A stretch of DNA of 64,000 nucleotides from JACVRM01 sp963809765 (GCA_963809765.1 CAWEKT010000001.1:310001-374000); one strand, 5' to 3'. Positions 32,307-41,729 are shown, counted from the stretch's first letter. Made by a program: numbers and translations. Notes: generated by a model not told the origin, from the letters alone.

Positions 32307-33364
32307 CGCTGCAGCGCTCCGTAGGTGCGGAAGTACGCCTCCACCATGGCATCTTCGGTATGGCGGGCCGCTTCCTCAAGCCCGCGGGCGGCGAGCGAGC
32401 GCGCCAGCTCGGCGTCGTCGAGCAGGCGCCGGGCGGCCGCAGCCAGCGCCTCCACGTCCCCGGGAGGTACGAGCAGCGCCGTCTCCTCGTGCCGCAGCAG
32501 CTCCCGCACGCCGCGGACTGCGGTGGCGGCGAGCGGCGTGCCGGCGGCCAGCGCCTCGAGCGCCGCGAGCGGCAGCCCCTCCGAGGATGAGGCCAGGAGG
32601 GCGGCGTCGGCGGCGCCGATCAGCGCTCGGGCGTCCGTGCGCTCGCCGGCGAGGACGACGCGCTCGCCGACTCCAGCCTCGGCTGCGGCGGCCTCGACGT
32701 CGCGTCGCAGGGGCCCTTCCCCGACGAGGAGGAGTGTCGCGTCGGGCACTCCGGCCAGCGCCCGCACGGCGAGCACCGGATCCTTGGGCGGTCTCAGCCG
32801 GCCGACCCACACGAGCAGCGGCCTGTCGGCTGGCACGCCCAGCTCGTGCTCGAGCGGCAGCCCGGTCGGCCGGCGGTGGCGCGGGCGCGATGCCGTTCGT
32901 GATCGTCTCGGTGTCGAGGCCCGCCTCCGCCAGGCCGGCCGCGATCGCGGGCCCGCACGCGACGACCCGGAGCCCGGCCAGACGCAGGAGCCGCGCGGCG
33001 GCGGCGTAGTCCGCGTCGGGGACGCCGTGGACGCTCGCGAGCCCGGGCACGCGCCGCCCCCGGAGTGTGGCGACGCCGGCGGCGAAGGCCGACGGCCGGG
33101 TTGTGCGCGTGCACGACCTCTGGCTTGAAGCTGCGCACCGCGCGTGTCGACCGCGAGCACCGCGGCCGGCAGCCGGCTCACGCGCCGTTCCACGAGGGGC
33201 AGCTCGTACCGGGCGGTCGCGGGCGGCAGCTCGGCTGCAAGCGGCCCGTCTGCGGCGCAGACTGCCACCTCGTCGCCGCGCGCTGCCAGCGCGCGGGCCA
33301 GGGCGACCGCGACCCGCTCGGCGCCGCCGACGCCGAGCGCCTGGATCACATGCAGGACTCGCAC
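32303..33364 (-). CDS. Glycosyltransferase family 4, several frameshifts
   Basis: Retaining GT-B sugar transferase of the polysaccharide operon. N-terminus MRVLHVIQALGVGGAERVAVALARAL is typical. The middle is disturbed by indels near 33140, 33085 and 32880. The correct text can be read in pieces: VRSFKPEVVHAHNPA, then VATLRGRRVPGLASVHGVPDADY, then GLDTETITNGIAP. The donor domain is intact: LLVWVGRLRPPKDPVLAVRAL, VVLAGERTDARALIGAADAALLAS and SSEGLPLAALEALAAGTPLAAT with the E-x7-E motif. It starts 2 nt after the upstream gene's stop, inside the minus operon 37174 to 30537. Confidence 0.8.
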   Translation of the reverse strand: MRVLHVIQALGVGGAERVAVALARALAARGDEVAVCAADGPLAAELPPATARYELPLVERRVSRLPAAVLAVDTRGAQLQARGRARAQPGRRPSPPASPHSGGGACPGSRASTASPTRTTPPPRGSCVWPGSGSSRAGPRSRPAWRRRASTPRRSRTASRPRHRRPTGLPLEHELGVPADRPLLVWVGRLRPPKDPVLAVRALAGVPDATLLLVGEGPLRRDVEAAAAEAGVGERVVLAGERTDARALIGAADAALLASSSEGLPLAALEALAAGTPLAATAVRGVRELLRHEETALLVPPGDVEALAAAARRLLDDAELARSLAARGLEEAARHTEDAMVEAYFRTYGALQR

Positions 33365-33366
33365 AC

Positions 33367-34452
33367 CTAGCCGAGAGCTTCGCGGTAGAGCTCGACCATG
33401 CGGCGGCCGAGCGACCCCGCCTCGAACTCCTGAGCGACTCGCCGGGCCGCCTCACGCGCGAGCCGCTCGCGCCGGCCGGGGTCGCGGGCGAGCCCGTCGA
33501 GGGCCTGCGCCAGCCCGTCGACGTCGTCGACGGCGACCAGCAGCCCGGACTCGCCGTCGACGACGAGCTCCGGCACGCCGCCCACGCGGGTCGCGACCGG
33601 GGGTACGGCGGCAGCCATGGCCTCGAGCAGCGCCATGGGCAGGTTCTCGTCCCGCGACGGGAGCACGAAGACGTCGAGCTCCTCGAGGCGTTCGCGGACG
33701 TTGGCGACGCGGCCGTGGAAGCGGGCGTCGAGGCCCGCACCGCGGGCGAACGCCTCGAGCTCGCCGCGGAGCGAGCCGTCGCCGAAGATCTCCAGCCGCA
33801 GCGGCTGCTCCGCTCGCACCGCCGCCTCGAGCAGCACGTCGACGCCCTTACGGTGCTCGAGGATGGCGGCCGTGCCGACCACGAGCGGATCGTGCGCGGG
33901 CGCCGGCTCCCGCCGCCTGATGTCGATGCCGTTGGGGACGACGCGCAGCCGGCCGGCCGGGAAGCGGTGGGCGGCGAGGAAGCGGGCGACAGCCCGGGAG
34001 GGCACGACGACGGTGCCGAGCAGCGCCAGGGCCGACTCGATCGCGAGGTAGCCGTGCAGCAGCCAGGCGGCGTGGGTGCGAGAGGTCTCGGCCGGGCGTC
34101 CGTCGACGAGGCCGGCGATCTGGTGCGGGAGCCCGTGGTAGGTGTGGAAGACCGCCGCGCCTCGCGCCCTGGCGGCCGGGCGCACGAGCAGTCCCGAGCG
34201 GCGGTCGTGCGTGTGCACGATGTCTGCCGCGCCGAGGAGCGGCCAGATCCGTGAGGCGGAGGCGACGTCGGCCTTGTGGCGGAGCGGGATCACCGTGGCT
34301 TCCGCACCCTGCTCGCGGAACCAGCCGGCGACCTCCTCCGTCGCGCAGACGACGTGCGGCTCGACCCCGGCGCCGGTGACGGCCGGCACGAGCGTCCGCA
34401 GGTGCGTCACCGGACCGGCCTCGGGGATCGAGGTGACGTACAGGACCTTCAT
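33367..34452 (-). CDS. Glycosyltransferase family 4
   Basis: GT-B sugar transferase, 361 aa, intact. ATG 34452 (MKVLYVTSIPEAGPVTHLRTL) is the natural start; the open frame extends upstream only through the overlapping polymerase gene in another frame. Acceptor domain: DIVHTHDRRSGLLVRPAAR, VFHTYHGLPHQIAG, VVPNGIDIRR. Donor domain: LVVGTAAILEHRKGVDVLLEA, EIFGDGSLRGELEA, FVLPSRDENLPMALLEAMAAAVPPVAT. It lies 10 nt after the O-antigen ligase-like gene and 2 nt before the next glycosyltransferase, clearly co-transcribed. Confidence 0.9.
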   Translation of the reverse strand: MKVLYVTSIPEAGPVTHLRTLVPAVTGAGVEPHVVCATEEVAGWFREQGAEATVIPLRHKADVASASRIWPLLGAADIVHTHDRRSGLLVRPAARARGAAVFHTYHGLPHQIAGLVDGRPAETSRTHAAWLLHGYLAIESALALLGTVVVPSRAVARFLAAHRFPAGRLRVVPNGIDIRRREPAPAHDPLVVGTAAILEHRKGVDVLLEAAVRAEQPLRLEIFGDGSLRGELEAFARGAGLDARFHGRVANVRERLEELDVFVLPSRDENLPMALLEAMAAAVPPVATRVGGVPELVVDGESGLLVAVDDVDGLAQALDGLARDPGRRERLAREAARRVAQEFEAGSLGRRMVELYREALG

Positions 34453-34462
34453 GGCCGCGGAC

Positions 34463-35812
34463 TCAGGCCGCTTCCGGCTGCGGGTCCCGCTCGCCCTCTC
34501 GCCAGAGCGCGGTCGCGAGCGCGCCGAGCAGCCAGAAGGGCGCGTAGTACTGCTCCGAGAGGAAGACGGCGGAGACACAGGCGACGACGAGCGCGGTTCG
34601 GACCGCGGAGGCGTAGCCGGGTGGGCCGTTCCCGCGGCGCCGGGCGATGCCGGCCCGCAGGAAGACGGTGCCGAGGTAGAGCAGGAAGACGACCATCGCA
34701 GCCAGGCCGAGCTCCGCGGCGACGTCGAGGTAGGCGTTGTGGACGACGCCGATGTTGCTCGTGCCCGGCGGGCGGCCGGTCTCCTCGAGGTAGCGGAAGC
34801 GGAAGTTGCCGGGACCGACGCCGAGCACGTGACTGGTGCTGAGCCGCGCCGCGGCCTGCCAGGCGTCGATGCGCGTCTCGACGTTCGCGGCGGCGACCTT
34901 CTGCTTGGCCTGGAACCCGGTCTCGACCTGCTCCGGGTTCGCACGCACGAGCAGCGTCGTGCCGACGACCGTGGCGAGCACCACGGCGGCGGTCACGAGC
35001 AGCCGCCCGCGCCGCTCGGTCAGGACGTACCAGACCAGGGCCGCGGCGAGGCCGACGAGGGCGCCGCGCGAGAAGGAGAGCAGGATGGCGGCGCTCATCG
35101 TCGCGGCCAGCACGAGCACGATCAGCCGCGTGCGCGGCCGGTGCAGGAGCCAGAGCGTCAGCGGCAGCGTGGTCGCGAACATGTAGGCCATGTCGTTCGG
35201 GTCGCCGTACGGCAGCCGCGCCTGAGTCGAGCGCCCGGAGATGAACTCGTCGACGGCCAGCGCCGCGGCGAGCCCACCTGCGAGCGACAGCGTCCACGCG
35301 ATCCGCGTCTGCAACCGGTGGTTGCCGGCGAACTGGCTGATGACGAAGTACATCGCCGCGAAGCTCGCGTAGCGGATCGTCGTCGTCTGGGCGGCGCCGA
35401 ACTCGTCCGCGAAGAGCGTCGAGAGGAGCGCGAACCCGAGCAGGCCCATGACCATCACGTGGGTGCGGTCGAAGAACAGGCGTCGGCCGGACGTGACCGC
35501 GTGGATCGCGAAGCTCGTGAAGCAGAGCGCGCCCGCCAGCTTCGTCATGGTCAGCTGCGGGTTGGCGCTCAGCTGGAAGGCGTCCTCGAGCGGCGCAGCC
35601 GCGACGAGCAGGAGGACGGCCACCTCCACACGCACGAGCGCCAGGCCCGCGACGGTGAAGAAGACAGCGGCGAGTGCGAGCTTGCGCGGCTCCTGCGCCG
35701 CCACGAGTGCCATCGGCGCGGCGAGGACGGCGAGTGCGAGGGTGGCCGCCGTGGCGAGACGGGGACGATCCTCGGCCATCCGCTGGGCCGCGCTGAGCCC
35801 TGTCGCCGCCAT
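34463..35812 (-). CDS. O-antigen ligase/polymerase family protein (Wzy-like)
   Basis: Polytopic membrane protein of 449 aa with about 10-12 helices, likely polymerising lipid-linked repeat units or ligating the polysaccharide. The Wzy_C signature is present: ATMSAAILLSFSRGALVGLAAA, then the large loop with STSHVLGVGPGNFRFRYLEETGRPPG and NIGVVHNAYLDVAAELGLAAMVVFLLY, which carries the conserved His and Arg. Cytoplasmic and outer loops are short. It is placed directly after the Wzc-like kinase (5 nt) and before a glycosyltransferase. A second member of the family occurs at 56-58 kb, so one may be polymerase and the other ligase. Confidence 0.88.
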   Translation of the reverse strand: MAATGLSAAQRMAEDRPRLATAATLALAVLAAPMALVAAQEPRKLALAAVFFTVAGLALVRVEVAVLLLVAAAPLEDAFQLSANPQLTMTKLAGALCFTSFAIHAVTSGRRLFFDRTHVMVMGLLGFALLSTLFADEFGAAQTTTIRYASFAAMYFVISQFAGNHRLQTRIAWTLSLAGGLAAALAVDEFISGRSTQARLPYGDPNDMAYMFATTLPLTLWLLHRPRTRLIVLVLAATMSAAILLSFSRGALVGLAAALVWYVLTERRGRLLVTAAVVLATVVGTTLLVRANPEQVETGFQAKQKVAAANVETRIDAWQAAARLSTSHVLGVGPGNFRFRYLEETGRPPGTSNIGVVHNAYLDVAAELGLAAMVVFLLYLGTVFLRAGIARRRGNGPPGYASAVRTALVVACVSAVFLSEQYYAPFWLLGALATALWREGERDPQPEAA

Positions 35813-35817
35813 GGAGC

Positions 35818-37174
35818 TCAGGCCCGCGTGAGGCGGCGCGACTTCTTGTCGGTCTGGTGAGAGCCGTTCGACGAGTCGGGCGGCCCGTAGTACGAGGACC
35901 GGATCGGCGAGCGGTAGTTGTTGAGCACGAGCGCGGTCGGCTGGATGCCGATGATCGAGAGCCGCTCGACCGCGGTCTTCAGCTGCCGCCTCGTCGTCGA
36001 CTCGGCGCTGGCGACGATCAGGGTCGCCTTGCCGAAGCGGGCGGCGATGCGGGCGTCGGAGATCGGCACGAGCGGGGTCGAGTCGAGCACGACCATGTCG
36101 TAGGTGCGCTCGAGCTGGTGGAGCAGGCCCGGCAGCTCGGACATCAGCAGCTCACCCGGATCCTCGCCGAGCCGGCCGCCGGTGAGGAAGTCGAGGTTGT
36201 CCATCGACGTGTGGCGGATCGCGGTCTCGAGCGGGTGGCCGCGGAGGACCTCTGAGAGCCCGGGCGTGCGCTGCACGTTGAGCAGCTCGGAGACGCGGCC
36301 CTTGCGCAGGTCGGCGTCGATCAGGAGCGTCCGTGCGCCGGCGCGGGCGAACGAGACGGCGAGGCCGAAGGAGACGGTCGTCTTGCCGTGGCTTCCCTCG
36401 GGGCTCGTGACGACGATCGAGCGCAGGTTCCCCTTCGTGAAGAGCAGGTTCGTGCGCAGGTCGCGGAGCGCCTCCGACACGACCCGGAACTGCGGGTCGG
36501 CGAGGTCCTGCGCGGAGTGCACGCGGACCAGGGCGGGCTCGTTCGGGATCTCGGCGAAGGACGGCACGCCGGCGATCCGGGCAGCCGCCTCGGGCGTCTC
36601 CACCTTCGTCGTCAGGTTCTCGCGCACGAGCGCGGCTCCGATGCCGAGCGCGAGGCCGAGGAGCAGCGCGACGGCGATCGTCATCGCGGGACGCGGGAAG
36701 ACGGCCGCGGTCGGAGTGCGCGGGCGGCTGTACTGCGCGAGCCGTACCTGCGGCACCTCGAGGTCGCCGGCAGTCTGGCGGGCAAGGAGTGCGCTCGCTG
36801 ACCGCCTGGGCAGAGGCGCGAGCGGTCTCGGCATTCGCGTCGCGCGCCGTGATCTTGATCGTCGGGGTCCCCTCGAACGTGCGGACCGTGATCGGGGACA
36901 GGGCCTTGCCCGCGGGCATCTCGTCCTGCGCCTCGTCGAGGGTCTCCGGCGCCGTCGCCGCGTCCGCGAAGACAGGTGTGATCGTGTCGACGACGTTGAG
37001 GATGAAGATGTCGTTCTCGCCGCCGGTCGGCAGCACGGCGAGCGTCGAGGTCGACTCGTACTCCTCGGTGACGAGGCGCAGGCCGCCGATCGCTGCAGCT
37101 ACTGCGATGACCGTCACCGCAAGCACGATCAGCTTGCGCCGCCAGAGGACTTCCAGGAATTCGTTCAGCGTCAT
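35818..37174 (-). CDS. Polysaccharide co-polymerase with tyrosine autokinase (Wzc-like), one frameshift
   Basis: Controls polymer chain length and export. Wzz part: MTLNEFLEVLWRRKLIVLAVTVIAVAAAIGGL (first helix), VTEEYESTSTLAVL, TPTIKITARDANAETARASAQAV. A one-base excess near 36787 breaks the frame at VSERT; it resumes LLARQTAGDLEVPQVRLAQ. Second helix AMTIAVALLLGLALGIGAAL. BY-kinase: Walker A VTSPEGSHGKTTVSFGLA, Walker A' TLLIDADLRKGRVSEL, Walker B DMVVLDSTPLVPISDA. The C-terminal tail has only three Tyr (YRSPIRSSYYG) before a basic end, a small tyrosine cluster. It is first in the six-gene minus operon whose last gene is the tyrosine phosphatase. Confidence 0.88.
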
Positions 37175-37236
37175 CGAGGAGGCCACACCCGCAAGATCGT
37201 CCGCCAGCCGGGTGAGCTTGAGCAGAATAGCCGCCC

Positions 37237-38325
37237 ATGGCCGCGAGCAGGCGAATCCTCCTGGCCTCGCAGCCCCTGTCTGCAGGCGTCCCGCAGCACG
37301 TGCTCGACCTGGTCGGGGGGCTCGACCGCCACGCCTGGGACGTCGACGTCTGCTGCCCGCCGGCCTCGACGCTCTGGCGTGCGCTCGCCGACCGCCCCGA
37401 CGTGACCCTGCACCCGCTCGGCGCGGCCCGGCGCCCCTCCCCTGGGGACCTCGCGTCGCTCGCACGCCTGCAACGCCTCGTCCGGCGCGCCGACGTCGTC
37501 CACGTGCACTCGGCGAAGGCCGGCTTCCTCGGCCGGCTGGCTGCGCTCGCGGCGCGGCGGACCGGCGCCTGCGCGTACACGCCGCATGCCTGGTCGTTCT
37601 GGGCCGCGTCGGGGGCCGAGTCCGCCCTGTACCGCAGGCTCGAGCGCGTGGCAGCCCGCTGGTGCAGGGCGATCGTGGCCGTCTCCGGCGACGAGCGCGA
37701 CGCCGGCCTCGAGGCTGGGGTCGGCCGTCCGGAGCAGTACCGGGTGATCCGGAACGGCGTCGACGTGGATCGGTTCGCGCTCGCGCGCGAGCCTGTGCCA
37801 GGCCGGATCCTGTTCCTCGGCCGGCTCGCAGCCCAGAAGCGCCCCGAGCTGGCACTGCGGGCGCTCGTGCTGCTCGCCCGGCCGGAGGCCGAGCTCGTCT
37901 TCGCCAGCGACGGGCCCGACCGGGAGGCGCTGGAACGGCTCGCCGTCGAGCTCGGAGTCGGCGATCGCGTCCGCTTCCTCGGCTACCGCGACGACGTGCC
38001 GGAGCAGCTCGCCCGCGCCGCGTGCGTGTTGCTGACGAGCGACTACGAGGGGTTGCCGCTGACGGTGCTCGAGGCGATGGCTGCGGGTGCGCCGGTGGTG
38101 GCGACAAACGTCGGCGGCGTCGAGGAGGCGCTCGGCGAGACCGGGCTCATCGTCGAGCCGGGCGACGCGGACGCCGTCGCCGCCGCGCTCGAGCGCGTGC
38201 TCGCCGATCGGGACGCCGCCGAGGCGCTCGGCGAGGCGGCCCAACGGCGTGCGCGCGAGCAGTTCACCCGCGAACGCATGGTCGCCGAGACGGTCGCGCT
38301 CTACGAGGAGCTCGCGCGCGGATGA
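37237..38325 (+). CDS. Glycosyltransferase family 4
   Basis: GT-B sugar transferase, 362 aa, intact. Start ATG 37237 (MAASRRILLASQPLSAGVPQHVLDLV). Acceptor side: ADVVHVHSAKAGFLGRLAAL, YTPHAWSFWAASG, YRVIRNGVDVDRFAL. Donor side: ILFLGRLAAQKRPELALRAL, VFASDGPDREALERLA, LLTSDYEGLPLTVLEAMAAGAPVVAT. It resembles EpsD/PelF-like enzymes of extracellular polymer clusters. It is divergent from the Wzc-like gene with 62 nt between starts, so the locus has a bidirectional control region there. Confidence 0.9.
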   Translation: MAASRRILLASQPLSAGVPQHVLDLVGGLDRHAWDVDVCCPPASTLWRALADRPDVTLHPLGAARRPSPGDLASLARLQRLVRRADVVHVHSAKAGFLGRLAALAARRTGACAYTPHAWSFWAASGAESALYRRLERVAARWCRAIVAVSGDERDAGLEAGVGRPEQYRVIRNGVDVDRFALAREPVPGRILFLGRLAAQKRPELALRALVLLARPEAELVFASDGPDREALERLAVELGVGDRVRFLGYRDDVPEQLARAACVLLTSDYEGLPLTVLEAMAAGAPVVATNVGGVEEALGETGLIVEPGDADAVAAALERVLADRDAAEALGEAAQRRAREQFTRERMVAETVALYEELARG

Positions 38326-38369
38326 CCCGTCGACCCTGTGGAAGAACTGTCACACATTCGGTTCGAAGC

Positions 38370-38442
38370 ACATGTCCGCGCGAGACACTTCTCGGGGACG
38401 GTCCCTGGGATCTGTCCCGAGCGGGCATGTCCGGTTGGGACA
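38370..38442. repeat. Cluster of GGGAC/GTCCC inverted motifs
   Basis: Within about 70 nt there are several copies of GGGAC or its complement: GGGAC-G-GTCCC at 38395-38405, GGGA-TCTG-TCCC at 38407-38418, and TGTCC-GGTTG-GGACA at 38428-38442, plus ATGTCC further upstream. They can form competing hairpins just before the ribosome binding site of the next gene, so a leader structure or a multi-site operator is possible. Confidence 0.4.
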
Positions 38443-38455
38443 GGAGGGATGCCTC

Positions 38456-39450
38456 GTGAGCGAGGCGCCGACGCTCTGGCTCGTGGGCTGGTCGGACAGC
38501 GAGGACGAGGACTTCCGCGCCGCCGCGGAGGAGGCAGGGGTGGAGGCGGTCGTCGCGCGCGTCGCACCGCTCGGGCCGACCGTCGGCACGCGGCGGCACC
38601 GGCTGCGGAGCTGGCCCGCCTACTTGCGCCAGGCCGTCCGCGCCGCGCGCTGGCGGGGGCCGGTCGTCGCCTGGGACCCCGTGGCCGGTGCACTCGGCGC
38701 GCGCCTGCGCCGGCGGGCCGGCCTGGTCGTGCTGAATCCACTGCTCGACCCCGCCTCATCCTCGCGCCGTCAGCGGGTCGTGCTCGCCGGCGCCTCGCGC
38801 GCCGAGCGGACGCTCTTCTTCAGCCGCCGCGCCGCGGCCGACGGGGTCGCGCTTGGGATCCCCCGCGATCGGGTGGGCTTCGTCCCGCTGGGCGTGCGCG
38901 CGCGCCGCGAGGCGCCCGCGCCCCCGGGGCGCACCTGCTCGCCGTCGGCCGCGACCACCGCGACTGGGACACGCTCGCGCTCGCCGCGCAGGCCCTGGAC
39001 GTCGAGGTGCGCGTCATCGGGCCGGCTCGGGTGCCCGAGCCGCTGCGACTGCTCGAGCCGGTGCCGCGTACGGAGCTGTTCGGGCTGATGGACGGGGCGG
39101 CCGCCGTGGTCGTGCCCCTCGCCGACGACCGGCGGACGGCCGGCCAGCTCGCCGTGCTGGACGCGTTCGCGACCGGCCGCGGGGTCGTCTCGACCCGCAA
39201 CCCGGGCACCGAGGACTACGTGGACGAGCGCACGGGGCTGCTCGTCCAGGCCGGCGACGTCGAGGCACTCAGGGACGCGCTCGAGCGCGCGCGCGACCCG
39301 GCGACCGCCGCCGCCTGGGCGGGCGCCGCGCTCGCGGCCGCACGCGAGCGCCTGAGCCTTGCGCGTTTCGTCGCCGACGTGGAGGCCGAGGCCCGCGGCG
39401 AGCGTCGCGCCGAGGAGCCGGCCGCCCGCCTCGAGCCGCACGCCGAATAG
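38456..39450 (+). CDS. Glycosyltransferase (GT4-like), one frameshift
   Basis: Predicted sugar transferase, about 330 aa. GTG 38456 is chosen because AGGAGGG lies about 7 nt upstream. N-terminus EAPTLWLVGWSDSEDEDFRAAAE; RERTLFFSRRAAADGVALG-like middle. An indel near 38925 shifts APAPPG into GAHLLAVGRDHRDWDTLALAAQ. Donor domain: GLMDGAAAVVVPLADDRRTAGQLAVLDAFATGRGVVSTRNPGTEDYV, the E/D-rich nucleotide-sugar site typical of family 4. It follows the previous glycosyltransferase by 130 nt and has its own structured leader. Confidence 0.75.
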
Positions 39451-39520
39451 CCGTCCCTCGATCGAGCGTCCCTCCCCTCAGGGATCGAGGCGCCTTCGGT
39501 GGTGCCGACCACACACCTGA

Positions 39521-40855
39521 ATGCTGCTGCGGCGTCTTGGCGTGCTCGTTTTCCTGGTCGTTGCCCTCGGCGCGGGACTTCCGGGAACCGCGGAGGCGGC
39601 GCCCGTGTCGAACGTCGGCACGACGCGCATCTGCACCAACTGCGCCGACGGTGCGGGCGACCTTTCCCGCTACGGCTACGTGACGCTCCACGCCTGGGAG
39701 CACCAGCGCATCGCCGCGATCAAGCGCGCGAATCCCGCGGTCAAGGTGCTCGTCTACAAGGACATGGCTGCCACGCAGGAGTACGCGTGCTCGGGCGGCC
39801 GCGACGAGCCGCTGCTGTCGAGCGGCATGGGCTACTGCTGGACGCTGGCCAACAACCCGGACTGGTTCTCGGTGGACGAGGCGGGCCGGCGCGCCGAGTG
39901 GCACACGTGGCGGGGCAACTTCCAGATGGACGTCGGCTCGCCCGGCTACCAGGCCCAGTGGGGCGCAAACGTCCTCGCCGAGCTTCGCCGCTACGGCTGG
40001 GACGGCGTGGTGGTGGACGACGTCAACGTCGACTACCGCCAGCACACCGGCCGCACGCTGCGCGAGTACCCGACGCAGCGCTCCTACCAGGCGGCCACGC
40101 GGTCGTTCCTCGCCGCCGTCGGCCCGCGGCTGATGGGCGCGGGCTACCTGGTCATCCCGAACATCCAGGCCGACCCCGTCGGGGCCGACGCCGCGCTCTG
40201 GGCCGACTGGATCCAGTTCACCTCGGGCGGCACCCGCGAGTACTGGATGAAGTGGGGCTCGGGCCGCGACGGCCACTACGGCGCCGGCGGCTGGAGCGAC
40301 CTGATGGCGGTCTTCGAGACCGTCCAGCGCGCCGGGAAGATCTTCCTGACGACGACCACTGCGCCGGCGAGCGACGTGCGCTCGATGCGCTGGGGTCGCG
40401 CGAGCTTCCTGGTCGGCTGGAGCGGCGGCCCGTCCGCGTTCATCTTCGATCCCGATGCGGCCACCGATCCGTGGGCCGCCGAGTGGACGGTCGACATCGG
40501 CCGCCCGCTCTCGGCGCGCACGAGGGTGGGCGCGAACGTCTGGCGCCGCAACTACTCCGGGGGCGCCGCGCTCGTCAACATCTCCGAGCGGTCGTCACAG
40601 ACCGTCGAGCTCGGTGCGTCGTACCTGACGCCGGAGGGCCTCCCCGTCACCCAGGTGACGCTTGGCCCGATGTCCGGCATCGTGCTCCGCTTCGCGCCGG
40701 GTGCGTCGCTGCCGACTGTTCAGCCCCAGAAGGCCGTCACGCCCGCCAAGGCCCGGAAGGCTCGCCGGTCGCCCGGCCGCATGGCCGCCGCAGCGCCGTC
40801 GCTGCGCAAGGCCGTGGTCGTCGCCACCCGCGCCTGGCGTGCGGGTCTGTTCTAG
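39521..40855 (+). CDS. Secreted putative glycoside hydrolase (GHL15-like)
   Basis: Exported TIM-barrel protein, 444 aa. Signal peptide MLLRRLGVLVFLVVALGAG ending near GTAEAA. The barrel starts ARICTNCADGAGDLSRYGYVTLHAW-like and shows AAIKRANPAVKVLVYKDMAAT, GNFQMDVGSPGYQAQWGANVL, and YGWDGVVVDDVNVDYRQ with paired Asp at a strand end, the likely active site. WADWIQFTSGGTREYWMKWG follows. This layout matches the hypothetical glycosyl hydrolase 15 (PF14885-type) group. The C-terminus is Lys/Arg-rich. In this locus it may trim or degrade the exported polysaccharide. The activity is inferred only. Confidence 0.7.
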   Translation: MLLRRLGVLVFLVVALGAGLPGTAEAAPVSNVGTTRICTNCADGAGDLSRYGYVTLHAWEHQRIAAIKRANPAVKVLVYKDMAATQEYACSGGRDEPLLSSGMGYCWTLANNPDWFSVDEAGRRAEWHTWRGNFQMDVGSPGYQAQWGANVLAELRRYGWDGVVVDDVNVDYRQHTGRTLREYPTQRSYQAATRSFLAAVGPRLMGAGYLVIPNIQADPVGADAALWADWIQFTSGGTREYWMKWGSGRDGHYGAGGWSDLMAVFETVQRAGKIFLTTTTAPASDVRSMRWGRASFLVGWSGGPSAFIFDPDAATDPWAAEWTVDIGRPLSARTRVGANVWRRNYSGGAALVNISERSSQTVELGASYLTPEGLPVTQVTLGPMSGIVLRFAPGASLPTVQPQKAVTPAKARKARRSPGRMAAAAPSLRKAVVVATRAWRAGLF

Positions 40856-40921
40856 TCCGGCAGCGACCGGGTCAGCCGTGACCCGCCGATCGCGGCCTCG
40901 GGGCGCGCGATCAGCCGCCGG

Positions 40922-41632
40922 TCATTGCCACTGCACCCACTCGCCGCCGCGAGCCACCTCGTAGCGGAGCGTCCGCCACACCGGACGCTGGCCCTCTGCC
41001 AGCAGCGGGAGTTGCGACGCGTAGGCGCGAAAGGCGCGGACCTTGGCCAGACGATCCCGCAGGCTCGCCGCAAGCGGCTGCCAGGACCCATCGTCCGGTG
41101 GGCCGGCCGTCCAGAGCGCGGCGTACGGCTGCTCGACGAAGCGGCCGACGCGCTGCGCCTCTAGCCGGCCGTCGAGGAGCTCGGCCAGCCACACGTGGTC
41201 AGGGTGCAGCAACGGGAAGCCGGGCACGAGGACGATGTCGGCGCCGGCGCTCGCCTTGATGACCGCTTCAAGAACGGCCTCCGCGGACGCGCCGCGGCCG
41301 TATGTCTTGTCGCCATAGGGAAGCCAGCTGCAGCGGACGCCGAGCCTCGCGCAGGCGGTGAGGTCCTCGCGCCGGCGTCCCTCGGCGGCATCGCGGGCAC
41401 TGGCGAAGCCCGCCCGGGCATCCCACTCGCCTACGGAGTCCTCACGCTCCGGATCGTTGGCGAGCACGGTGAGGATGGTCACGTCGGCTCCGCGGCGAGC
41501 GGCGTGCGCGAGCCCGGCGCCGAGCGAGAAGACGGCGTCGTCGAGGTGCACGGAGACGGCGATGACGCGGCCGTCGAGCTCGTCCCCCGTCCCCAGCAGC
41601 CAGCCGGCCAGCCGCCTTGGGCGCACCCTCAC
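40922..41632 (-). CDS. PIG-L (LmbE-like) family deacetylase
   Basis: Zinc-dependent N-deacetylase, probably acting on an N-acetylated sugar or glycolipid. 236 aa. The metal site is VIAVSVHLDDAVFSLGAGL, where the family has H-P/x-D-D, and a second part in VPGFPLLHPDHVWLAELL. GADVTILTVLANDPE is the Rossmann-like strand. GTG start at 41632 (alternatives a few codons later). It is divergent from a GT2 gene. N-deacetylated amino sugars make a polymer cationic, so this enzyme may tune the charge of the exopolysaccharide. The substrate is not determined by sequence. Confidence 0.85.
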   Translation of the reverse strand: MRVRPRRLAGWLLGTGDELDGRVIAVSVHLDDAVFSLGAGLAHAARRGADVTILTVLANDPEREDSVGEWDARAGFASARDAAEGRRREDLTACARLGVRCSWLPYGDKTYGRGASAEAVLEAVIKASAGADIVLVPGFPLLHPDHVWLAELLDGRLEAQRVGRFVEQPYAALWTAGPPDDGSWQPLAASLRDRLAKVRAFRAYASQLPLLAEGQRPVWRTLRYEVARGGEWVQWQ

Positions 41633-41729
41633 TTTGCGCGAGCCTCCGCGTCGGCCACCGCGTGATTATCGGCAAAGGGTCGCGACAGTCCGAGTCCAGC
41701 GGACGGCCGCGGTGCCGATACTTCACGCT

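Noticed and set aside
33367..34944. N-terminal extension of the glycosyltransferase upstream of 34452
   Set aside because: The extra ~160 residues are Ser/Arg/Pro-rich shadow of the polymerase gene, and MKVLYVTSIPEAG is a normal GT4 start.
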